Below, piece after piece: positions 56,061-64,000 of a stretch of 64,000 nt of DNA. Source of the DNA: Miscanthus floridulus (taxonomy: Eukaryota > Streptophyta > Magnoliopsida > Poales > Poaceae); the NCBI RefSeq assembly GCF_019320115.1, contig NC_089595.1:113290461-113354460 (forward strand), in the 5' to 3' direction. The notes below the pieces were generated by a model. That model searched no databases. It was not told the origin of the DNA and was given only the letters and a program-made list of their open reading frames with translations. Made by a program: the position numbers and the translations under genes. Every line of letters starts with the position of its first letter. Within the stretch, counting starts at the first letter, position 1.

Positions 56061-57020
56061 TTCGAAGTGGATCAAAAGTCGTTTCTCTATCGGTATAAAT
56101 ATTACAAAATGTATTGCATTTAAAAGCTTAGTAAGATTTTTTGGTTATAAAAAAACATAGTGGCATGAAAGCATTTCTAGAAGCTGGCATCAAACAGACC
56201 ATGGTTGGTTGGTACTACGATTAGGCATCTAGTGATAGGCACTATTCTGTGAAACCAAACAAGACAGAAAATAATTTATTCCCTTCCCATTACCGCTGTG
56301 GAACGGTCATCGATCTTTACGTTAACGTTGACTTTGTAGAACCAAACAGCAGCTTAGCGTTTGTGACTGCTTCTTTGATGGAAACATGGCAATCAGTCTG
56401 CATGCATGTGAAACCTTAACACTACTTTGAGTCTTAATCTCTGTACAAGGGCCAATCAGCAAGGCCAATAAGTGTGACCTCATCAGGTTCTCTAATCAGT
56501 ACTACGCCTCTTGTTTATTTCAAACTGTAGAGCTACTGTGATATACGTTCAATTCTTTGTTTTTCATTTATATAGGTTCCTTGATGAAGTGGAATGAGCC
56601 AACCATAATATTAGAATGAGTACATTTACAAAATAATTTGGATCATCACGTGGATGCTATATATCCTACACTACACCATCAATCCAACAATTAATAATGA
56701 GACAAACTGTACTGACTTATATTCTTGACTGAATAAATTAAATGACATGAAGTTTATAGAGCTTGTTACCCATAGAACTTTGTATGGTTTTATTTAAGGA
56801 GATCATCCAACTAGCTCCTAAAGAACAAACAAGTGTATAGCCTGTATTTATACATAATGATTCATGTCTCTTTGAGGGTCCCGCACACGGTTATTTATTT
56901 CAGCTGTGTAAAGACCATGGAAAAGGTGGAACTAGAATTGTAGCATATCAGTAACAATTTCACATTTCTTTAATCATCCTACCTCTTGAGTAAGTTAATA
57001 GTAATGCAATAATTTATTCT
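56061..57020. other. AT-rich spacer, no feature seen
   Basis: No coding, element ends or strong repeats recognised. Confidence 0.55.
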
Positions 57021-57054
57021 AACCTTCCCATGTATGTGGGCTTTGTGCGCTCTA

Positions 57055-57300
57055 TATGTGACGCTGTGGTGTCTACTTTGGAAGCTTTTGCCATCATGAC
57101 TACTTTGGTGCAGCGCAATTCTATGAACACTTGTAACCTTTGAGCCGCACACCAGAAACACTACATTCTTGAGACTTGCCAGCGGCAGCCTCCCCAATTG
57201 CCGGCCAACTGTGGTACTTGGGACATGTGGGATGGATCAATCAAAATCCTGGGTATGACCTGAATTCCTGAGGCCTCTCATGCTTATATATAGTAAGTAC
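57055..57300 (+). ncRNA. MIR2118-like site 57265-57286
   Basis: The site reads TTCC-TGAG-GCCTCTCATGCTTA after GACCTGAA. A candidate 5' arm at about 57060-57092 (GACGCTGTGGTGTCTAC, then TTTGGAAG) is about 180 nt upstream, with modest pairing. The intervening AACACTACATTCTTGAGAC, TTGCCAGCGGCAGCCTCC and downstream GCACTGGAGGAT blocks recur around the 59317 copy, so the two are tandem duplicates. Confidence 0.57.
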
Positions 57301-57542
57301 GGCCAATAGATATGCATACAGTAAGGACTACTTGCGTCATTCGCACGCTGCTATTGTATTGCTTCCATATATGTGGCACATATATATTGTGTTTCAATTC
57401 TATGGGGCAATTTAATTTGCACTGGAGGATGGGAACAGCCATTATATTGTTGTCTGTATAAACATTTGAACCTTTCTGCTACTGTAACAGAATAACCGCG
57501 AACTGTGACCGGGAACTATATATATATATGCAGGAGAGAGAG

Positions 57543-57636
<94 letters not shown>
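57543..57636 (+). repeat. (AC)n(AT)n microsatellite
   Basis: About 20 bp of AC repeats followed by about 74 bp of AT. A further (AT)n tract lies at 57904-57976. Apparent repetitive IYIY and THTH peptides are translations of these tracts. Confidence 0.95.
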
Positions 57637-57640
<4 letters not shown>

Positions 57641-57898
57641 AGAGTATACTCCATAGCCAGCTACAAAATAAGTTATTCCGTAGCCACCTCCGTTTACGAT
57701 AATTTTATATACTAATTTACCATAATGTCAATACATATTTACGATAGTTGGGTTACTATAACATATGGGGATATTTACCATAACGTTATAGCAAACCACT
57801 TAGTATGGAGTTACTATAATCTCATAAATTAACATAGTAATTATCGTAACTCAAAGTGGCTACAGAATAAGTTATTTTGTAGCCCGCTACAGGGTAGT

Positions 57899-57978
<80 letters not shown>

Positions 57979-58205
57979 ACTTTGAGTTATGATAATTACT
58001 ATATTAATTTACAAGATTATAGTAACTCCTTATTACTAAGTGGTTTACTATAACGTTATGATAAATATCCCCATATGTTATAGTAACCCAACTATCGTAA
58101 ATATGTATTGATATTATCGTAAATTAGTATATAAAATTATTGTAAATGGAGGTGGCTACAGAATAACTTATTTTGTAGCTGGCTACTGAATAGCCTCTCC
58201 CTATA
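57637..58205. mobile_element. Long-palindrome MITE with about 260-bp arms
   Basis: The left arm (57637-57900: GGGAGAGTATACTCCATAGCC, TACAAAATAAGTTATTC, ACGATAGTTGGGTTACTATA) and the right arm (57977-58203) are reverse complements along their full length, separated by an (AT)n tract. Outer ends lie in TATA repeats, compatible with insertion at TA. There is no ORF. A transcript through it would form a very long, near-perfect double-stranded RNA. Confidence 0.85.
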
Positions 58206-58599
58206 TATATATATATAAAAAGAAGAAGATGGATATGTACAGAAACAGCCTAATCAATAATTATCTTTCTCATGAGTTGGTGTAAACGTGTAAAGATCAG
58301 TAGATCGTGTATTTGACTGACATGGTAGTCGTGCAATGATGCATGGCAGTTATTATTGGCGTATACCCAAGTTGCACAGATGGAAGACATCTTGTGGATT
58401 AATTAGCTCATCAAGAAATTTATCAATACCCATTCATGTCATGCTGAGGACCCAAATGTAGCTGGTTAGCAATTTGGCTATAAATATAATGGGAAAGGTG
58501 GAACTTTACAAAGAGGCCGAGTATAAGGAATAATTTCTGATATCTCCTATAAGGAAATAAACGCTGAATATATATTCGACAAGGGTCAAGGGGCCATGA

Positions 58600-59075
58600 A
58601 CATTTTGTAGCACAAGTCGGGCCTTCGGTTACTGCTGAGGAGTGTTGAGATGACACTGGCCGCGTTGTCCCACCGGTGCACTCACACGAGCTCGTGGATC
58701 CGGTACAACAAGAGGGTGGGAGGCTCTGTTGCCGCGGTCCTCGCGACAGGGCGGGGTCACCGGAATGAGGTTTCCGTGACCGGCACCGGCGGTGATGGGT
58801 GCTGCCGCTGCGCCCAAGCCGCGAACAACGGGGCAGGCCACCATTGCTGCTCCAGTTGCCGAGCTGCTTCCGCGACCAAGGGTGTGGGCCGCCATCGCCG
58901 CCTCTGTTGCCACTGAGAGATGTGATGGATTTTTGGGCCGCAACAACCATCTTGTGCACATCGAAACCTGGATCCGAGCACGCCCACAGTAGGATCAGCG
59001 TCGTCGACTCGAGACGACGAACCTGTACACAGTGGTCCTCTAGCTGCCGATATGGTCTTGGAGCATGAGCCCTTG
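58600..59075. other. GC-rich block between two MIR2118-like units
   Basis: Composition rises sharply above the surroundings. A minus-strand frame of 110 codons (58961-58629; for example EAAMAAHTLGRGSSSATG) is Ala/Gly/Pro-rich and unrecognised. It is absent from the following unit (62.8-63.2 kb), so it is an insertion or unit-specific segment. Confidence 0.4.
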
Positions 59076-59179
59076 CCGTCGCCTCACAAGGCAACGAGGG
59101 CACCATCTCCTCGCCATACAAGGGTGTTTTGTGCAAGAACTACAGGATGCAGACGGCACTCGGTGACTTCCGCGAAGCG

Positions 59180-59350
59180 GCATGCTGTGAAAACTTGTAG
59201 GCTTCGAGCATAATGGTGCTCGATAGCAACATTACATTGCTTGAGACTTGGTAGCAGCAGCCTCTCTGCAATCACCTGCCAAGTTTGGCCCTAGTGAGAC
59301 CATAGCAAGATCTGAGTTCCTGAGGCATCTCTTGCTTATATATAAATTAG
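59180..59350 (+). ncRNA. MIR2118-like site 59317-59338
   Basis: The site reads TTCC-TGAG-GCATCTCTTGCTTA after GATCTGAG. The segment at about 59207-59229 (GAGCATAATGGTGCTCG) is the best upstream complement: AGCA pairs with TGCT, and TGGTGC and CTCG fall at similar spacing. It is a tandem duplicate of the 57265 unit. Two changes in the core (CATCTCTTGC) suggest a diverged or decayed member. Confidence 0.52.
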
Positions 59351-59776
59351 TACAGCCAGTAGAGTTTTCCTCATTCACACGCTTCTATTGTGTTGCTTAC
59401 ATCTATTGTGGCGCATATATATTGTGTTGCTATGTGGCAATTTAATTGCACTGGAGGATTGGACAGCCATTATATTGCTGGCTGGATAAATTCTTGCACT
59501 TTTTTTTTGCTATTGTCACTAATAGCTAAACTGCGGCCGGCAACTATATAAATGTAGGTGAGACATACAAAAACAAGGAGATATTGATATCTATAAAAAC
59601 AGGGTAATGAATAAGTCTCCGATGAGTTGGTGTAAACGTAAAGTTTATTGGATCGTGATATTTGACTCTGATATGGTAGTCATGCAATGAAGCATAGCAG
59701 TTATTGGCGTGTTCCCAAGTTGCACGGATGGACGAAGCTAGGGGATTAATTAGCACAGCACGTGGATGTCCATGCA

Positions 59777-61620
59777 GGGTCTGGTTGGTTTTGTCCGGTA
59801 CTCCTGCACGCTCCCCCGCGAGCATCCTTGATGTTTTGTGCAGGAAATGGTACCCCGGCCTTGTGAACGTGTCCGAGGATGTGCGGGAGCCGGCCTACAC
59901 GTGGGACAGGTACCAGTTGGCTCCTGACGACAGGTACCGCAACAAGCAGGAGCGGGTACTGACGGAGTTTTGGGTAAGTCTCTCTCGCACAACATTTTCG
60001 TTGAGCAAGTCTTTTATTGAAATAATGAATGGATACATCGGTTTTGTATGCAGAGGTATTTCAAGCCGGAAGAAGGACTTGAGGCCCGGGCGGATCAGGC
60101 GGCTGCCGCCGCCTGTAGGAAGTACGTCACCGACATGCACCACGAGGCGCGCGTGCAGGCCCACAGAGACTACTACGCCGTGGTGTTGAAGCAGTCCATC
60201 AGCAAGCCTGATGCAAGACAGGTGGAGCTGTCCCGGGCCCAGTACCTTGAGGTAGACGAAAAACATTAATAATGATTCGTTTTGAGATTAAGTTGGTTTA
60301 ATTTTATCTTTTTCTATGTCAAATAATCGATGACTTGTAGGTGATTCCCTGGTGGTGCCGATCCCACTCCGTGTGCTGGGAGATGATCGTGGACAGGTGG
60401 TTGTCCAACGACTTCGCTGAGAACCACGCGAGGCAGCGGGACCAGCGTCTGCTGAGGCGAGGTGCTACTCACCATCAAGGCAGCCGTAGCCTCCCCGCCT
60501 ACAAATAAGCATATGTAAACGATTTCTTTTATCTTATTTGACGCTGAGTTCTGCCTTATTTCTCACCATCTTGCCGTCTTACTCGCAGGAGGCTGCACAC
60601 CCGGGCGTGGAGGTCTCGGAGTTCTCTGCGTGGGCTAGCAGGGCATCTTCCTCTGTCTCCTTCGACCCGTCTGCCCCGCGCGAGGTGTACTCCGACCCGA
60701 CCGTGCACACTAAGGTCCAAGAGTACACCTCAAAGGTGAGGGAGGTCCATGGGGAAGATTACGATGTGCGCACTGAGCCCATTGATGCAGAGACCATCAT
60801 GAGGCTAGGAGGAGGCAAGAAGCATGGGCGGCTGTGGATTGCAGACGGCGCAATCGACTCCACCACTGTTCCCTCTCTCGACGTGCTTCGAGCACGGAGC
60901 ACGAGCTCTAGCCAGCCCATACGCCCACGGCCTACTCCGTCACTGCAGCGGGTCGACGCTCTCGAGGTACGTCCTGTTTTACTCGTCGTACGTTCATCTT
61001 TACACACCTAAGTTACATTTGCATTACTGAAACATTGAAGTTTGTATTGCAGGTCGAGCTGCAGGCCCAGAAGCTCGTGGTCGAGGCTCAGAGCGCGCAG
61101 CTGCAGGCCCAGAGGGAAGCGTTCGCGGCCCAGGAGAGGAGGATGCAAGAAATGGAGGCCTTCATGCGGAGTGTCCAGCAAGGGGGTGTACCTTTGCCGT
61201 TGGCAGCTCCTCCACCGCCTACTTCTACAGCCACTCCTGTAAGTATGAAAGTTCACTCTTACTAGATGCTTTCTTGACATACAACCATGGTTGACATACA
61301 AACTTACTATATGCTTGACATAGAAACTTACTAGATGCTTGACATAGAAACTTACTACATGCTTGCACTAGCTATGACATACAACCATGCTTGACATTCT
61401 CAATTTACTAGATGCTTGACATAGAAACTTACTAGATGCTTGCACTAGCTATGACATACACCAATGCTTCACATAGAAACTTACTAGATGAATCTCACAC
61501 ATGCAACCTCTTATTCTTTTTGCAGCTTCTGTCAGCGGGTTCGAATAACCCCGCTCATGCGTCATCGAATGATGGAGCCTTTGCTTCACCATCGTGTCAT
61601 AGGCCGCTTTTTTGAGGAGT
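59777..61620 (+). pseudogene. Second gene of CACTA copy 2 (Transposase_24-like), exons 2-7
   Basis: Exons by comparison with copy 1: from 59777 (WYPGLVNVSEDVREPAYTWD), 60054-60251 (YFKPEEGLEARADQAAAAAC), 60341-60514 (MIVDRWLSNDFAENHARQRD), 60589-60966 (REVHGEDYDVRTEPIDAETI), 61053-61240 (coiled-coil, Gln/Glu-rich) and 61526 onward. It keeps CAG, CGA and CAG where copy 1 has stops, but has its own stop TAA at 60506-60508 where copy 1 has CAA (3146-3148). A 12-bp in-frame deletion (after EFSAWA) distinguishes it. The first exon is absent. See copy 1 for the proposed role. Confidence 0.83.
61258..61495 (+). repeat. Expanded short tandem repeat in intron of copy 2
   Basis: The same 24-bp-type repeat as at 3915-4075 (TAGATGCTTGACATAGAAAC), with about 75 bp of additional units including a TTGCACTAGCTATGACATAC segment repeated twice. 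Confidence 0.85.
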
Positions 61621-62421
61621 TGTGCTTCGTCATGTGCTTGGACTTGAGCTTCACTTGTGGTTGTGACTTGTGCTTGGACTTGATGGAATGTGGTTGTGAA
61701 TTTGTGACGTGTGGTTGTGATATTTGACTTGTGGTTGCGATATGTTGTTATTTGAGTTGTGGTTGTGATATAATGTGTGAAAATGGTTTCATTGTGATAT
61801 ATATATGATTATTGTGATGTTTGTGATATATATGTGACATGTGATATATATTTGAACTGTTTGTGTCAGTGGAATGCAAAAAACAAAAAAAAAATTGCAA
61901 TTTCGGTTGATTTGCCGAGTGCAATGATTATGGCACTCGGTAAAGCTGGGAAACTTTGCCGAGTGCCAGGACATTGCACTCGGCAAATATTTTTTTTTAA
62001 AAAAAGCAAAAAATATTTGCCGAGTGCCAAGCTGGGGAGGCACTCGGCAAAGAGCTTTTAAAAAAATTAAAAAAAATGGCTTTGCCGAATGCGCGCCGCC
62101 ATGGCACTCGGCAAAGAGTTTTTGAAAAAAAAATAAAAAATGTCTTTGCCGAGTGCCCTAACTGTCGGCACTCGGCAAAGGCGCCGTCAACGGAGCAGCG
62201 CCGTTGACGGTTGCTTTTCTTTGCCGAGTGTCGTCGTTGGCCCTCGGAAAAGGCTTTGCCGAGTGCCCGACAAATGGCCCTCGGCAAAGAGCCTCTTTGC
62301 CATTAAATTTTTTTCTGAGGGCTCTTTGCTGAGGGCGGCGCTCGGCAAAGCCTTTGCCGAGGGCTTTTGGGCCTTTTCCGAGTGCCCTGGGCCCTCGGCA
62401 AAGATGCCGCCTCCGGTAGTG

Positions 62422-63230
62422 CACGGATGTCCATGCCAAGTTTAAAACCATTAGTGTCATTTTTTATTATTTTATTTTGCACTTTGGCCTAAAGCCATCG
62501 CTACATTATTTATTTGCTAGGAATATTCACATGGAAATTATATTCTTTGACCGAATAAATATGAACTTTTATAGATTTTACCCTAAGCTTTATTTATATA
62601 TCTTTTAAGAAGAGCTAGAAAGCATGAACAGCCAGCCCATGTTGATCAGTAACCATTCATGTCACATCGAAGGATCCACCCATACCTGGTTATAAATTTG
62701 GCTAAAAATGTAATGGGAAAGGTGGAACTTACAAAGGGGGTATAAGTAATCATTTCTCATGTCTCCAATATTGTAGAAGTAATAATGTAAATGCGATATA
62801 TTCTACAAGGTGCCAAGAAAATTGCTTTGATTCAGGGTAAAAAGATCACTAGAATTCATTTGCTACAAGATATGCGACTTTGCCACGTCACATGTGCAGG
62901 CTCAGTTAGGACGACGTTGATAACACTACACCCTGTTTGGTATACAGGACGGATTGACGTGGAATGATCTGATCTGAACTCCAAACCTGGTCGCAACGGT
63001 ATGTTTGGTTTGCATCGGGAGATCAATCTGTTCGTCATAGAACAACTCCATGGTAAGCCATTTTGCAGGATCAACTCATTTCTCAAAGAAAAGCCTCACA
63101 CTGTCTGTCACAGAACCATGCCGGATGAGTCCCTGCTGCAAATTAAAGGGGGCCACTACAACTAGCATTGACAGACCACGATTTACCTTGTATCTATACA
63201 TAATCGTTTTTGACGTGATAGAGGAGCACA
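62422..63230. other. Continuation of MIR2118-like unit flank after CACTA copy 2
   Basis: Part of this (about 62650-62815: ACCATTCATGTCA, AATTTGGCTA, AATGGGAAAGGTGGAACTT, GCGATATATTCTACAAGG) matches 58430-58590, the flank of the preceding unit. No gene seen. A possible degraded MITE with CTGTTTGGTATACAGG lies at about 62932-63045. Confidence 0.55.
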
Positions 63231-63279
63231 CAGTGAACGCACTGGACGCCAATGGTCTTGGAGGAGCGCCTATTTCAGG

Positions 63280-63430
63280 GTTGCAGCACATGGGATCCTG
63301 CAGGAGCGTCCCTATTTTGGATGCACTGTTGGGTGTTGGCCGTACGTATCTACAACTACACGCAAGGTGATGATGGATCTATGTGAGAGCAGAGTTCCCA
63401 ATGCCTCTCATGCCTATAGATTATAGTCTC
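63280..63430 (+). ncRNA. MIR2118-like hairpin, mature-like site 63395-63416
   Basis: The site reads TTCC-CAAT-GCCTCTCATGCCTA, among the closest to the grass consensus, after GAGCAGAG. The upstream segment 63287-63307 (ACATGGGATCCTGCAGGAGC) pairs with CATG and GGGAA-complementary parts, giving a plausible hairpin of about 130 nt with mismatches. Downstream, GTCATTCGCATTGG, TTGCTTCTTTGTATTGTAGC and CATATATATA match flanks of the other copies. Confidence 0.68.
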
Positions 63431-64000
63431 TAGTCTACATATAAGCACTTCTGTCATTCGCATTGGTGGTATATATATAGTTGCTTCTTTGTATTGTAGC
63501 CCATATATATAAAATGGTGTGTGTGAAAAAAAAAGTAACTGGTGTGTTGCTTGCCTTATATTGTTAATAAGATGGAGCTAGAGATTATACACTATATATT
63601 GGAAGAATAAATTCGTACACTTGGATGAAGTTATTGTCACAAACCCACCAACCGCAACAAGTTACTATGTAGTGTAATGTGAAAATAAGGTCTAGCTAGA
63701 TATATAAAACCAGGCTAATGAACAAATATATATTATCAGAGACGACTGGCAGCCACCACGTTTAAAGTGGTTTAATTACATGTATTTCTTATGATGAATG
63801 GCTTTATTTTTCTTTTAAAGATTCCAGGCTAAAAATCCAACGAAGATGAATGATGTCTTCGCAAAATGCTTTGCATCTGCCAAATCGTAGAAAGCCTCCT
63901 CCTCAATTTAAAGGACATAAATTATGACGCCTGCGCAACTATTGCTTGGATGTCACCTAAAACACACAACACATGTAGACAGCTAGAAGTACACATCATA
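63431..64000. other. AT-rich downstream flank to window end
   Basis: Begins with the shared 3' flank of the MIR2118-like unit (to about 63620). The rest shows no coding or repeat signal. Confidence 0.55.

Larger units (their letters stand above)
59773..62421 (+). mobile_element. CACTA element copy 2, 5'-truncated
   Basis: The sequence from 59773 (TGCAGGGTCTGGTTGG) to 62421 (CTCCGGTAGTG) is homologous to 2413-4915. It starts at an exon of the second gene and lacks the transposase and the left terminus. Subterminal TTTGCCGAGTGCC repeats occupy 61910-62405 with one more inverted pair than copy 1. A 12-bp repeat GGATGTCCATGC occurs at 59764-59775 and 62425-62436 on the two sides. It sits within the downstream flank of the 59317 MIR2118-like unit. 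It is non-autonomous. Confidence 0.9.

Noticed and set aside
57442..57702. Small ORFs with IYIYIY and THTHTH peptides
   Set aside because: Direct translation of AT and AC microsatellites.

Overview
This is nuclear DNA from a grass, most likely a panicoid (maize, sorghum or sugarcane relatives). The basis is the transposon families, GT-AG introns and compositional patchiness; the species cannot be fixed from the sequence. No intact cellular protein-coding gene was found. Almost all long open reading frames belong to decayed transposable elements or are shadows of repeats.

The most interesting content lies between the transposons. From about 7 kb to 63.4 kb, always on the + strand, there are eleven copies of a 22-23 nt motif of the form TTCC-N4-GCCTCTCATGCCTA (with variants). 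Each is preceded by GAG-CTGAG-like sequence, and several have a partly complementary arm 50-130 nt upstream. This matches the 3p mature strand of the grass miR2118 family, which is known to occur in genomic clusters and to trigger reproductive 21-nt phased siRNAs. Flanking sequence is shared between copies, so the window looks like a tandemly duplicated MIR2118-like cluster stretched apart by transposon insertions. Copies start at 7055, 8268, 10900, 16951, 44117, 44166, 45728, 49396, 57265, 59317 and 63395.

Layout: 1-4915, 3' part of a CACTA element (transposase pseudogene plus a second seven-exon pseudogene, subterminal repeats, terminal repeat). 5-11 kb, MITEs, a 415-bp duplication and three miR2118-like sites. 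11072-15886, a complete non-autonomous CACTA element with CCG target duplication. 16-24.4 kb, a miR2118-like site, several MITEs, an SLC35F-like transporter gene fragment and a Pack-MULE carrying an inositol polyphosphate 5-phosphatase exon. 24450-44102, a 19.7-kb minus-strand Ty3/gypsy element (Tat-like) with an antisense Transposase_28 ORF, internal duplications, an inserted copia LTR-like fragment and a nested 3.8-kb solo LTR. 44.1-49.7 kb, four miR2118-like sites and AT-rich DNA. 50022-54870, a minus-strand Ty1/copia element. 55-56.1 kb, a TTTAGTCCCGG repeat element. 57-64 kb, three tandem miR2118-like units, one split by a 5'-truncated second copy of the first CACTA element (59773-62421).

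A second theme is decay. In-frame stops in four transposon coding regions are overwhelmingly TAG where the sister copy or family has CAG, as expected from C-to-T deamination of methylated CHG sites in silenced plant DNA.
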